Of a stretch of DNA of 64,000 nucleotides, positions 42,947-54,953 are shown piece by piece; within the stretch, counting starts at the first letter, position 1, and each line of letters opens with the position of its first letter. The stretch is taken from contig JBANSL010000003.1 in the NCBI GenBank assembly GCA_037127255.1, positions 17,115,314 to 17,179,313 on the forward strand. The letters are read 5' to 3'. Below the pieces are notes generated by a model. The model was not told where the DNA came from. It saw nothing but the letters and a program-made list of their open reading frames with translations, and ran no database searches. The position numbers were made by a program, and so were the translations under genes. Origin of the DNA: Persicaria tinctoria (lineage: Eukaryota; Streptophyta; Magnoliopsida; Caryophyllales; Polygonaceae).

Positions 42947-44389
42947 TCATTCAACTAATATGATTGACCCAAAGTTCAGAAAAGGTATGATATTTGCATC
43001 TTTTAATAATTTGAAAAGGGTCATTAAGAGGTATTCAATAAAAAAAATAGATAACAATTAACTATATAAAAAAAATGATCTCCGAAGGTGAGAGTTGTTT
43101 GTCAAGATAGATGCTCATGGTTTTTGTATGCATCTACTATAGAAGAAGTTGCAAAGGTTCAAGTTCGAACTTACACCGAAGAACATAGTTGTTGTAGGGG
43201 ATTCAACAACAAATATGCCATATATATAAGTAGATTGCACATGAGTACTTTGAGAATTTAAGGTCGCGACCAGAAATTACTCTTGGTGCATCTAATTAAA
43301 AAGGATTTCAACATCAACGTTCCTAGGACAGAGGTGTTATGCAAAGAAACCTTCCTTTGAGAAGTTGTGAGGAGATGAATCAAAACTATTCTTGAAACTT
43401 GCTGATTATGGGGAAGAACTAAGGAGGACAAATCCTGGCACCACATTGATATTGCCATTAGACAATTTAATCTTCAAGCGCTTATTTGTATGCATCTCAA
43501 CTTGTAAGAATGGTTTCCTAACTGGGTACAAGCCCGTAATAAGTATTGATGATTGCTTTTTAAAATGGAGATATGGTGGACATTGATCCTAATGATTGTA
43601 TTTGGCCTATAGTGTATGCAATAGTTGAAACTAAGTGCAAGGACTCCTTGACTTTTCTACATTTACTTGGAAAGGAGTTGGGCATTGAGAATAGTCATAA
43701 ATGGATGTTTATGTCTTATATATAGACAAAAGGTTATATGGATTTATTGCTTATGTTTAATTTTATTGTTTTAGTTTTTTGTTGTGTTGTTAAATAATAT
43801 AAATGTCATTGACAAGTTGATGTGTTTCTTGTTTGTAGGGATTAATTCCAGCTATTAAATCATTGTATCCAAATGTTGAGCATAGATTTTGTGTAAGACA
43901 TCTAATAACAAACTTTAAGAAGAGTTATCCAGGAGAAATGATGAAAAGTATTATATGAGCAACAACTACAAGTTCATACATGGCAGAGTATAACGATCAC
44001 ATGGAGAAGTTGAAAACATTGAATGTGAATGGTTGGGCATGGATAGATGCTACACCTGCTGAATATTGGTCAAGATTGCACTTCAGAGAAAGGGTGAAAT
44101 GTGACATCTTGCTAAATAATATGTCTGGGTATTTCAATCGATTCATTTTAGATGCACGAGACAAACCAATTTCAAGTAAGTTGACCCATGCCTTTAGGAG
44201 GAACCCAATTTCAAGTAAGTTGCCCAATCAATCAGCTTGTTGTTGATTTAGCCACATACATGCTCTTGTAGAAAATGGCAGCTTACCGGAGTTCCTTGCA
44301 TTAATGATTGTGCAACCTTAGCTTATAAAGAAAATAAAATTGAAGATTTTGTGGATAGATGTTATAGTGTGGATTGTTGGAATATGAGA

Positions 44390-44536
44390 TTGTCCCATAT
44401 TGAAAATATTGAGATATCATGAACAGCGTATAAGCTTGGCGGGCTACTTCTCTCATTGCCAATTAGTTGTGAGATTAGTAGCCCATCAATCTTATATGTT
44501 GTTCATGATATCTCAATATTTTAAATGTGGGACAAC
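44390..44536. repeat. Long foldback hairpin, about 65-bp arms
   Basis: The left arm (TTGTCCCATATTGAAAATAT, TGAGATATCATGAACAGCGT, ATAAGCTTGGCGGGCTACTT) is nearly complementary to the right arm (AGTAGCCCATCAATCTTATA, TGTTGTTCATGATATCTCAA, TATTTTAAATGTGGGACAA), with about 20 bases of loop. It lies in the C-terminal part of the MuDR relic. It may be a small MITE or a precursor of small RNAs; no duplication is clear. Confidence 0.8.
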
Positions 44537-44790
44537 CCCATGGATGTCTACAAGCTTGTATATCAAAATATTATCAAGCCCATTAAGAGTATTGAACAAT
44601 GGAATGACATCATAATCCAATTCAACCTCCAAACACTATTCCACCTAAGCCAAGGAGGCCAAAGAAGAAGAGAACAAGATGAAATTGCACCAATAGGCAA
44701 GTTGAGAAGGTTTGGCATGGTTATGCATTGTACAATCTGTGGTGGAACTGAGCATAATAAAAGGGTTTGTAAAACCCCCTAGAGGTAAAA

Positions 44791-45110
44791 TGACTTGATT
44801 TATACTGTATTAAATAATAATTAATTGATTTTGTTAGTATTTATTTAATATATTAATTTTTTTTTTAATTTCAAATCTGATGCATCTCATCAAAGAGGTG
44901 GGAAACCAAAAGTTTTTAGAGATAAAGAAAGTCTTTCAGGACATTTATTTGCCCATGTATATCCTTACCTTATGAATCAAAGATTTGATTCTTGTCTTGT
45001 ATAGGAAGTATATTTCTAAGGAGGAAAGTCTATCATATTGCAACTATATATGTTCATCATCTATCAATCCAAAGATACACATTGAAACCCTAATTCATCA
45101 CAATCTCACA
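44791..45110 (+). mobile_element. Copia 5' LTR remnant
   Basis: The sequence ends AATCTCACA and is followed by TGGAATCAGAGA (45111-45122), a tRNA-Met-like primer-binding site, then by the copia gag frame. It therefore ends a 5' LTR. The LTR start cannot be placed; TTGATTCTTGTCTTGTATAG near 44980 fits a transcribed LTR region. Confidence 0.55.
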
Positions 45111-45163
45111 TGGAATCAGAGATATTTGCTTAATCAACGTTTTTTTTTTCCCGATCATCCACC

Positions 45164-48115
45164 ATGTCATTCTCCTCTGTTGACAGCACACCCCTTTCCT
45201 CCTCCTCTAACATGCATCCTCTCAATGTTTTCAATGCCACCACCACTCCCACCAACTTCAATATCCCACACCTCAACATCAAACTCACCCATACAAACTT
45301 CTCCCTGCGGAAAAACACTATCTTTTCTACACCCGAGGCCTTCGAACTCGACACCTTCGTTGATCCCTCATCCAAAGCACCTGCAGAACTCACCACATAC
45401 CCCGCCACTGCTGCCACCGACTCTCCCACCAAAACTCCTAATCCAGCCTATGTTGTCTGGAAGCGCAAGGATCGATTGGTCCTTCTCTGGATTCGATCCA
45501 CTCTCTTTGAGCAAGCCCTCGTCCATGTTGCTCGATGCACTACTACCCATGCCACTTGGTCTACTCTTGACATCACCCCCCCTCTCTCTCTCAGACTCGG
45601 GCTCGGCATATGACTCTTAAGAACCAACTTCAGACTCTACAAAAGGGGTCTTTTTTGATGATGGACTCCGACGATAAGATGAATGTCAGTAATGAATATC
45701 GTGGGGATGACAAGCTTCAAGATGGGAACGGTAATTGTCTTTTTATTTCTTATATTGTACATGCTATTCTTCCTTCTCCTAACACTCCCCTAAAGCTTAA
45801 GTCTATTTTACTTGTTCCCAAAATTACCAAAAATTTGCTCAGCATATCCAAACTCGCTAAAGACAACAATGTGTGTGTTCTTTTCCTCTCTCACGATTGC
45901 TTTGTTAAGACTTTGCAGGGTCAAACTCTACTTCACGGAGTCGTTGATCATGGTCTTTATCACCTATCCAGTCCCACTGCCTCTCAGCTCAGTCCCCTCA
46001 CGTTAGTTGTTTATGTCAGCTCTCACACATCCCTTGAGGCTTGGCATCGTTGTCTCCCTCATCCGCATCCGTCTATTCTCTGTCGTTTAGTGTCCAATTT
46101 TAATATACCCATTAGCTCAAATAAGCTTCCCACTGTTTGTGAAGCATGTTAGTTAGGAAAGAGTCAGCGTTTTCATTTATCTCATGTTCACCAACAATAA
46201 AAAAATCCTTTTGATTTAATATATTTAGATGTTTGGGGACCAGCGTCTACTTTGTCCTTATCTGGCTCTCGATTTTCGTCCTATTTATTGATGATGTTAC
46301 TCGCTTCGCGTGGATCTGTTTTTCTATCCAATAAGTCATAGGTATATGAAACCTTTCTCAAATTTCACTCCATGGTCATAACTTAGTTTGGGACTCCCAT
46401 TAAGTGTGTTCAATCAGATTGGAGCGGCAAGTATCGTCCCTTATCCAATTTCCTCACCCACTATGGCATCCTACATAGGGTGTCTTGTCCTCACACTTCT
46501 GAGCAAAATGGAGCCACAGAGAGACAAAATCAAATCATCGTTGAAAAGAACCTAGCTCTGCTCGCCTAGGCTCATCTTCCTATCACCTTCTGGGAGGAAA
46601 CGTTTCACACTACCATCTACATTCACAACCGCGCCATTATCCCTACTATAGCCTTTGAGTCTCCTTATACAAACTCTCCAATCGAGCCACATATTGTGAC
46701 TTTCTTCGCAACTTTGGTTGACTTTGTTACCCCTTCTTTCGTCCATACACGAATTCCAAACTTGATTTCCATTTACTTCCATGTTTGTTTTTGGGTTTCA
46801 GCACCAAACATAAAAGCTACAAATGCTATCATCTTCCCACCTCAAGGATGTATAGTGCAAGACATGTCGTGTTCAATGATGACGTTTAACCTTATCCTCA
46901 GATCTCCGCCTCACCTCCATCCTCGATCTCCTAACCCAATCCCTCCCCTGTACACAACATAACTCCTCTCGCTTGTTGCTGCCCCTACCCACCCGTCACC
47001 CCCACAACTTGTCTTACCTTCACCCCCATTGTCACTTCTCCAGTCTGCCTCCCCTCCAATCCCTTCTCCCCCAGTCCTTACCCTGACAACTAGCCCAACT
47101 CCCACACCACCTCCATCACCTCCTCCTCCCATAGTTCCCTCTCCCTTGTCGTCCCCTACTCACTCCTCCTCAGCTAACCCATCACCCACCAATCCAATTT
47201 CATCCTATTTTCGCCCTAGTGATACCTTGGTGGATCCCATGACCACTCGTGCCAAATCAAACAACCTTCGTCCTAAGGCCTTAACATCAACCTCCACATA
47301 TTCTCAGTCCGAGCCCCACACTTTCAGTCAAGCCGCATCTGATCCCAATTGGCAACCCGCTATCCAACAGGAATATCATGCCCTTATGCGAAATAAAACA
47401 TGGTCCCTTGTTTCCCGACCTGTGACTACTAATGTTGTTGGCTGTAAATGGGTTTATAGTTTAAAGGAGAATGTCGATGGGTCTATCCAGTGCTTCAAGG
47501 CTCGCCTAGTTGTCAAAGGGTTTCACCAAGAAGAAGGCGTGGACTACTTTCATACATTCAGTCCTGTAGTCAAACCTACCATCGTTCGTCTGGTTCTCTC
47601 CCTTGCTTTGAGTCAAAACTGGCCTATTAGCCAACTCGATTTCAACATTGCCTTCTTGAGCGGTGACATGATTGAGACGGTTTATATGAACCAGCCACCT
47701 GGTTTCATTGATCCCAGTTGTCCTACACTTGTATGTCGCCTTCACAAGGCGCTCTATGACCTCAAGCAAGCTCCTCGAGCATGGTTCACCAAGCTCAAGC
47801 AATTCTTGCTATCACAACGATTCCATGCCTGCATCTCTGACACGTCCCTTTTTGTGTATCACGGTCCTCATGCTACCATGTATATGTTCTTACATATGTT
47901 GATGATCTCATTGTTACAAGGAGCGACCCTACTCTCATTGAGGAGTTTACTCGCACTTTACATCGTGTGTTCTCTCTCAAAGACGTTGACCCTCTACACT
48001 TCTTTCTTGGGGTTGAGGTGTCTGACAATTGGAGTCTGGTCATCACCTCAATTAGAGTAAGTACATTGGGGACATTTTCCGTCAGGCTAAGATGAGTGAC
48101 GCTCGCGCCGTTAGA
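45164..48115 (+). pseudogene. Copia polyprotein relic (gag, pre-integrase, integrase, RT)
   Basis: Gag: ATG 45164, MSFSSVDSTPLSSSSNMHPL, ending at a stop near 45613 after a deletion. GAG-pre-integrase: 45690-46150, PKITKNLLSISKLAKDNNVC and SLEAWHRCLPHPHPSILCRL. Integrase: 46200-46700, with YLDVWGPAS, TPIKCVQSDWSGKYRPLSNF and CPHTSEQNGATERQNQIIVE. Reverse transcriptase (RVT_2): 47340-48100, NKTWSLVSRPVTTNVVGCKW, QCFKARLVVKGFHQEEGVDY, SQLDFNIAFLSGDM and LYDLKQAPRAWFTKL. The catalytic TYVDDLIV is readable only after a frameshift near 47890. Stops occur at 46150, 46209 and 46569. The element ends at KYIGDIFRQAKMSDARAV (about 48100), so RNase H and the 3' LTR are lost. Confidence 0.92.
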
Positions 48116-48604
48116 TTCTTGCACCCCGAGTACAGGTTGAAGGTTTGAAATTCTACTATAACGTTTTCAAGTGGGATTTCATACCCAAAATTCGAAGGGA
48201 TCGTTGGAATCCCCGGGGAAGTCCCATGTACTTGTCGTAAGTCTAAACGTGGAAAATAATTAGTCATGCAAATAGCGGAATCAAGGTGCAATACAAGAGG
48301 ATACCATGGCAGAGCCGAGTCAAAACCAAATCAACAAGCATATTTATCGAAATCTAATAAACAATCTTAGTGGGGTTAGACCATTTCTTCGCAATCGCCC
48401 AAGATAGTTCCCACGTTACGGAAGCAAAGAACAATCATGCTACAAAACAAACCTAAAAAAAATATGTATGTGGGGCAGTGTCAGATCGAAGTCCTACGCA
48501 ATATAATCCCAAACAAGCAGACACATACACACCCTTGTCCTAATAAAGATGCTTCTAGATGCAATGCGGAATATTAACACACTAACATGTCCCTAAGATC
48601 GATT
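48116..48604 (-). mobile_element. Minus-strand LTR fragment (LTR-B), piece nearest its 3' end
   Basis: Read on the minus strand it follows the same order of landmarks as the right part of the solo LTR at 37076-39886, for example CCCCACATACATATTTTTTT against CCCCCTCATTTTTTTTAG, TTCTTTGCTTCCGTAACGTG, and a GGATTCCAACGATCCCTTCG block. The sequence is well diverged. It adjoins the broken copia RT on the left and CACTA on the right. Confidence 0.55.
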
Positions 48605-48879
48605 GCACACTACTAGAAATTTGTGATTTAACATCGGCTAATAGCCGATGTCTTTCAAAAAAAAAATCGATGTCTATGTGGGTGTTGTAAAAAGTCAAAA
48701 GTTTTTCACATCGGCCAATGCCCGATGTCTATATAATTTATAACATCGTTTCTTATTATAAAAACGATATGTTTAATACTTTATAACATCACTTGTATAG
48801 AAATCCTACATATGTATATTCATTTTCTCTCTATAATTTGTAATGTTATTTTTCAGCACAAAATTTGGGTATATGGAAT

Positions 48880-49045
48880 AAAACTGGTGTGTTTAGATCG
48901 TAAAAATGATGTGTTTAGTTCATAAAAATGATGTGTTTAGTTCGTAAAATTGATGTTTATTGTACGTAAAACTGATGTGTTTAGTACGTAAAGTTGATGT
49001 GTTTAGTTCATAAAACTGACGTCTTTCGTTACAATACACCATTGT
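48880..49045. repeat. 24-bp subterminal tandem repeat in the CACTA element
   Basis: GATGTGTTTAGTTCATAAAA-like units recur six or seven times (for example near 48908, 48932, 48976, 49000). They lie inside the left subterminal region, where CACTA transposase-binding repeats are expected. Confidence 0.75.
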
Positions 49046-50325
49046 CTGTTGCTCGTAAATCTGATGTGCAATCTCCTGTCTATATATATACATATACACC
49101 AGGCCACAATATCAACCAAAGAGAACATGTTCCTATCTATATATACACATACACTGCACGACAGTACCAATCAAAGAGAACATGTTTTCAAAACCTGTAT
49201 ATAAGTTGCTCACTTGAAGAACAGGTTAAAGTCATTTCTAGAAATATCTTATTTAATATAAAGTAGTACATATTTATCTATCAAAAGACAATATTCTATA
49301 ATTGAGAACATCATATCAACGCATCTCTCCACCGACTTCCAGAAAAAACAGCAAGAGAAGCTTATGTGTTACCAATGATTTGAGAATGGCTCTGCATTCA
49401 TAGTCCTTAGCCACTGCAAAAAAAAAGAGTTAACCGGTAAAGAAGTCAGCCCCTGTTTATGCTAAGCAACTTAACAACCAGTACAATTGAATTTGATAAT
49501 GGGATGAAACTTTCAGTTTGGCCCAAGGGTTTCTCTAACTCAAAAACACGAAATTCGGTTTTCAACTCTAAAAATAAGGATAAGACACCATTGAATACAA
49601 AAATCATTCAAAATTTCAGGTTCAAATAATCTAGCCAGACCTATAAACCTGTTAGTGTATATTCTTGCATCATCAACATTACCATAAGATGGGGGTGCTC
49701 ACAACTCTTTGAAGACTACACCACCAAATAGATTTAGACAATTGCATGCCTAAAGCCAACAATTACCATGAGTTCTAACTCACATAAACATGTATGCTTG
49801 CACTAACTCAACCATCAAGCAAATGCAGATGAGCAAAAAGCAAATAGTAAAAAGGAATTCAGCCTAAACATACCGGAATTAAGACAAAAAGTAATTTTCC
49901 ATAGCGAATACTACAATTCTGCTTAATGAAGGAAAAACCAAGATGACAAGTACCATCAATTTTGAGACTTCGAATAAGCAAGGGAGTTTCCATGTTTTAA
50001 GTCCTAAAAATAAACAATTACACAAAGTCACATACTAAGATGCTTGGAAAAATAAACAACAATGTTGAAAAAGCTAGGATGACAAGTACTATCAGGTATG
50101 TTTTAATTCCTAAACATAAACAATGAGCTGTAATTGAGCAACATAAAAAGTTAGCATAGCTGCATATGGATGTTGGTTCAAAGCAGTCACGACACACAAG
50201 TTCAGTGAGCAAAAGCAGTAGGAAAAGAGTGCTATGTAGCCTATAAGTACATGTTCAAAGCAAATCATTGTGGACATGATAGTTCAAAAGTTAGGAGTAA
50301 GGTACATCAAGGATGATAAGCTTAC

Positions 50326-51128
50326 CAGTGGTGATCATTTAAAACCTCTCTTGACCTGTTGTATCCCAGATCTAAAGGTTTATCCGTTTACCATCAAGCT
50401 CAGTACATGCTCACCTAAATAATTATTTTACTCTGGCACAAGGTTGGAACTTGGATGTGTTCTCTATAAACTTTATAGCTTTAATTTGTCTCATTCAAAG
50501 AATGTCAAATTTTCAATCATATGCATCTATTAACTGGAAGCATTCACATATATAATCTTCAAAGATGTTTTTGTTGCTACACAAGAACCAATAGTTAATC
50601 TTACGAGACACCGATGTCCAGATTTATAAAAAGGCCCAAGTAGTGAGAGAAGAAAATAAATACCTTTTGTTTATACCTCAACTATGTTATAAGATCCATT
50701 GAGCTTCTAAGCTTCCTCGGCTCCTTATTAGCTCTTGCATATTCAGTTGGTGAGGCATTGAGTTGTCTTAATTCATGACAGGAGAGGAAACAGTAAATGA
50801 GATGCAATCCATAAAACAAAATTGGTCACCAACTTATAAAGAAGAATATAAATAATGCAACCTCTTTATTACACATCCTTCTTGATGACTAGCAAAATCT
50901 CAGCATTTCTAGTTTATCACCAATAATCCGTTTACCATCAAGCTCAATGGTTCTTATCTAAAAATCAATATTGTGAAAGAGTAAAATTTTAAGGTTAGAC
51001 ATAATATAAAATAAGAACTATTGTTAAACGAAACCGTATTCAAGAAAAAAAATACCCAATGGTTGTTATAGAACTTGTTGTGAAGGAACCATCTGAAAAA
51101 CTCAACATCAAGCAACTCTTCCCTACAC
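50326..51128 (-). pseudogene. Captured Rab8/RabE-type GTPase exons
   Basis: Minus-strand exon 51128-51056, bounded by TTTGCAG and GTATTT, reads [18 protein letters not shown] then SSITTIG, the P-loop exon of plant RabE/Rab8 (family: [29 protein letters not shown]). A TTTTTAG acceptor then opens IRTIELDGKRI at 50957. The next part of this exon lies 540 bp away at 50402-50326: ELDGKRINL, a stop, IWDTTGQERF, a stop, MITT, followed by a GTAAGC donor. This carries the G3 motif (WDTAGQ in the family). Exon-intron borders survive, so genomic DNA, not cDNA, was captured. Two stops and the split exon make it non-functional. Rab8/RabE proteins direct post-Golgi vesicle traffic. Confidence 0.88.
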
Positions 51129-52199
51129 CTGCAAATTCAAGACAATTGATTCCAAACACCTCAGTCCGTATAATTGCAAAATCAAGCACTCCTAAAGGTG
51201 AATTTCACTAGACTCTGTTTTCAAGTTCATATGTGAGATGTCTTGCAAATAAGGCACAAAAGCAATTATAGTGATTAGTGGCAGCCCCAAAAGCAACCAA
51301 TTCACTGTCACAATACATGTATGGAAAGATGTAGCAAAAACTCAGAACTGCTAAAATCAAACATAAAGACAACAAAGTATACTAAAGATGTAGAGTGATT
51401 GGATTAGTCTAGAGATGGAGACACAATACTCAATCTAAAGATGGAGATGCGGAGCATTCGAATTACACTCAAATGATATGTAAATCTGATTCGCAAGGTT
51501 GTGAAAATAAGGACTGGAGCATAGATATTGCTGAAAATAATGAATATTAAATGTCAAATAGGTACTTTGGCACAAGCTATTAACATGGAGCATGCAGCCA
51601 GTCCAACCATAAACTACTAAACATCAATACTGTTAAGTACCAAGACACACTCGGGTAATGTAAGCTAAGGGGCAATTCGCAGGGAATTTTTAATCATGTG
51701 ATATGAAAGATGAATCAACCAGATGAAGTGAGTTTAATCACCATATCCAACAGCTAGAGTAACATTTAAAAAAATAAGACGAATATCCATTAATTCTCCA
51801 AATACGAAAGCAACAAGCACAGACGACCAAAGGCAAGAAACTTCAGATTTCAGATTCAACCATATTTTGGCTCGTTCGAACAGATTTCGTCTTGTTCGGC
51901 TCGTTTGTACAGATTTCAGATTTCATATTTCAAAAGAAACAAGAAAAGGGAACAAAGGCAACAAATATGAGCTCACTTGTGCCGCTGGAAGACAGGCCAA
52001 CGTCGATGACAATAACAAACTAGCTTCAGAATAGTTCTTGATTCAAGAAGTCTCTACAAAAATTATCCCACAAAATCGACAATCAGAGGCAAACCTAACC
52101 ATAAATTGATGGAGAGATGACAGATCTGAGTTTTTGACGATCTCGCTTGTTTTAAAATCGAAGAAAAAATAAGCTGAGAAGTGAGGATAGGGGAAACAT

Positions 52200-52470
52200 T
52201 GTACCTATGAGAGAGAAGTGACGCTCTCCATGAAAAAGGCCTCATCGCGCCCGCTCGGATCCAGGCTTCTTGGCGCCATCGCGAGGAGACGAAGAACAGG
52301 TCCTTCAATTTTTTGCGGATTCAGATCTAGGGTTCTCGGAAGAAGGGTCTACGGGGAGGGATCGAGGCGGCGGGAGAAGCGATAGTGAGAGTCGCTTCTC
52401 GTCGATCCCAGCTGGAGGCGGAAGGAGAAGAGACGGTGTCGAAGTTCTATTTTTTGGGTTGATTTGAGAG
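52200..52470 (-). other. GC-rich first-exon/promoter-like block in the CACTA element
   Basis: The minus strand has ATG at 52279 followed by MAPRSLDPSGRDEAFFMESV and a stop after a few more codons. CT/GA-rich sequence upstream resembles a plant 5' UTR. It may belong to the captured Rab locus or to a second gene. I do not recognise the peptide. Confidence 0.35.
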
Positions 52471-52847
52471 GGGGAAGGTAGAATTAGGTAAGGAGATAAA
52501 TGAAAGAGAGTTTCAAATTTTCATGTGGTTAAGTGTTTCTAGGGAAATTTTGAGTTTGGGGTAAAAAAAATTTGAAGGGTTAGAGGGAAAGTGTTTTGGG
52601 GAAAAAAATTGAAAGTATGCGAGGGATTTTAGGAGCGGGCTTTTTAAATAATTCAGAGCTTCAATTCCGTGTTTGAATTTTTTTTTCAAATAAAACTTTT
52701 AACATATGTCTAAAAAAACAGGATGATGTCTATTTTATTTTTAACATCTCAAATTTAAAAAGCGATGTTAAAATATGATTTTACATCACGTGTTTTTCTG
52801 GCCGATGTTAATCACCCGATGTTAAATGTTATAATTCTAGTTGTGGC

Positions 52848-52848
<1 letters not shown>

Positions 52849-52893
<45 letters not shown>
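52849..52893. repeat. (TAA)n microsatellite
   Basis: About fourteen TAA/AAT units begin directly after the GCA duplication of the CACTA element. They probably arose in LTR-B or at the insertion border. Confidence 0.9.
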
Positions 52894-52902
<9 letters not shown>

Positions 52903-53680
52903 GGCCTTAACACATAATACCAAATGATATATCCCTCTTCCTACCACTGCCCCCCCTCCCCTTCCCGATAGGGCGGAGACTGGCCAACTCTTGAATGCAT
53001 TCCATGCTTCTTATCCAATCCTGAATGTGGACTTAAAAGAGAAAAAGAATAATACAATGCGAAAGATAAAATAAATTAGAGAGGTAAGTAAAGTGGTAAT
53101 TACGACTTGACGACTCGGGACGAACCCGATGAGACTGAGACATCCTATGACCCCAACAAAGACTCTAGATACTTCACAAATAATGACCGTTCTGTTTACA
53201 TACGCATAAAGAAGTAGAATGTTCAACGGTCAATGCAAACTAGCATGATACTACATGACGTGTTGATTATGAATGCAAGCACCTAGTATATATGTACATT
53301 GCTACAAGCAGGGAGTTCTTTTTCGAATCTGAGTAAGCTCATATAGGAACTTACCTGGCTATCCATAACAGCATAAGAGAAGATCCGGCATATATCATTC
53401 ATTATCACAAACTATCATCTAGATACACATCAGAACATATATAAGTCTACGTATAATCATCCAAGCACTCAAGCATATCATTCAACAAGAATAACAACCA
53501 TGTTGCAATCATCATTCCGTCAAGTTCAGCCATTCATCATATTGCCACATTCAACAATATCATATCGTTCTCATCATTCCATCAGCCACATTCATGTATT
53601 CGCAACAATATATCCGCAATAAATAATCCACATATCACATATATCAAGTTCATCATATCTCGAAAGCATAAGTGAACTAT
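52849..53680 (-). mobile_element. LTR-B, middle piece
   Basis: Apart from a TAA microsatellite at 52849-52893, the minus strand matches the solo LTR of 37-40 kb: TGGCCAGTCTCCGCCCTATC (solo LTR: TGGCCAGTCTCCGCCCTATT), AGAGGGATATATCATTTGGT against AGAGGGACATGCCACTTGGC, and CCAGGTAAGTTC followed by a GAGCTTACTCA-like block. It lies between the CACTA and the Athila insertion. Confidence 0.7.
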
Positions 53681-54953
53681 TGATGGACGGTTTTTAGTCG
53701 CATAAACCGTATCAAAATAAAACTCAAACCTACAAACTAGTATAGCAAGCAAGTAAGAGGTCGATCCCACAAAGAATCAAGTATTTCTCAGCCATGTGTA
53801 TTTACCAATTAGTAGAAGGGGGGTTTTGATTGATTGAAATAGAAAGAAAGCAAAATAAACTATAAACAGATTGATGCAAAACAATTTAGAGAAGATCGCT
53901 CTACCTACAACTATCCACTTTATTTGGTTGAATTGATATTGTAACTTCCTATTGTCCTTTAGTTTTCCTATGAATGCCCTTGTCCCGACCTAATATAGTT
54001 ACTAGTCCAATCAGTCCTAGAAACCCTTATCAATCAAACAGTCCCTAAAGAAGGATTTAACCCAATTGATAGCTTTAAGTCCAGAGATTAGCCAAGGTAT
54101 TTGCAGTCCCTAAAGAGAGATTTAACAACACATCCAACTTCCTACCCATCCAATTAGTTCAATCAGCCCTAAAGGGATAAGTTTGCCACTTGGGTTAAGG
54201 TTCACAATCAGGAATCTACAAAACCCTAGCAATTGAATTGATCTAACAAGTTGGCCAGACAAGATAGAACAAAACAATAAACAATCAAGCACAAAGAAGT
54301 TGAAGCATTCAATATAGGAAATGAGGAACAAGAATTAGAAACTCACAATCAATCCGAATAAAGCTTCAAATTGCAGGCAGAATAGATGAGTTTAGTTCCT
54401 CATGGAAGACATCGCTCAAAATCTCCAAAGTGTCTAATGGAAGTAAAAATGAATGAAAAGTAATAAAAAATAACATAAAAGTGACCTAATAAAACATCCA
54501 AGTTGGCCTCAAAACAACAAAATAGAAAACTAGGGTTTTTTCTCTAAAACGCGCTGCGCGCTGGCGGTCCGTGCGGCGGCCGCCGCAAGGTTGCGGCGCC
54601 CGCCGCAAGCTGCTTCTTCACATCCCGCTGCGGCGGGCTCTGCTGCGGCCGCCGCTCCTCTGCTGCGCCCGCAGCATGTCGTTTTGCCGTGGCCTTGTAG
54701 CTCCCATTGCGGGCTTCCCCTCTTGTCTTGCTTCTTTCTTCCTCGTTCCTTTCCATGTATCTTGTGTTCCTCTTCGAGATATTGCATCTCCCAAATGTGT
54801 TCCGATTCAATCTGCGAGATAAACACAAAATTGCGCAGAATCCGAACTCTTCTAAAATAAACACAAGATGCAATTTAACAACAAAGTAAGCAAGAAATGC
54901 AACCTAACTACACTAAATATATCTATAATGCCTATCTAAAATATGCATTATCA
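53681..54953 (-). repeat. 3' LTR of the Athila-like element
   Basis: Minus strand starts TGATAATGCATATTTTAGAT at 54953 and ends ACCGTCCATCA at 53681, 1273 bp. A block at 54549-54700 is very GC-rich with repeated GCGGCCGCCGC motifs, only partly preserved in the other LTR (GGCGGTCCGT at about 63364). Confidence 0.88.

Larger units (their letters stand above)
41236..44790 (+). pseudogene. MuDR-type Mutator transposase relic (interrupted)
   Basis: In order: an acidic N-terminal region (41338-41691, with SCDVQVEDDNNDIRKDDEEL); VYTEYEDYDEINSLDEG; after a Helitron, DPKFRKGMIFASFNNLKRVI at 42966; YGEELRRTNPGTTLILPLD then FKRLFVCISTCKNGFLTGYK with ISIDDCFLKWRYGG (first catalytic Asp region); a probable intron ending TTTGTAG at about 43838; GLIPAIKSLYPNVEHRFCVR; YWSRLHFRERVKCDILLNNM; and a SWIM-like CSCRKWQLTGVPC with its histidine replaced (PCIN), then a C-terminal TICGGTEHNKRVCKTP knuckle. 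Many stops and frameshifts and an internal deletion after FILDARDKPI make it dead. Terminal repeats were not found. Confidence 0.88.
48608..52845. mobile_element. CACTA element with captured host exons, 4238 bp
   Basis: The left end CACTACTAGAAATTTGTGAT, continuing TTAACATCGG, matches the right end read inward, CACAACTAGAATTATAACAT, continuing TTAACATCGG. The 3-bp duplication GCA lies at 48605-48607 and 52846-52848. Subterminal ACATCGGC/GCCGATGT motifs recur in both orientations (48630-48780, 52690-52830), as in CACTA elements. There is no TNP transposase. The interior carries Rab GTPase exons on the minus strand, a putative exon near 49340-49410 (after TTTTTTTTTGCAG), and a GC-rich promoter/first-exon-like block at 52200-52470. 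Confidence 0.88.

Noticed and set aside
54544..54889. GC-rich frames with Ala/Pro/Arg-rich products
   Set aside because: They fall entirely in the GCGGCCGCCGC-rich block of the Athila 3' LTR.
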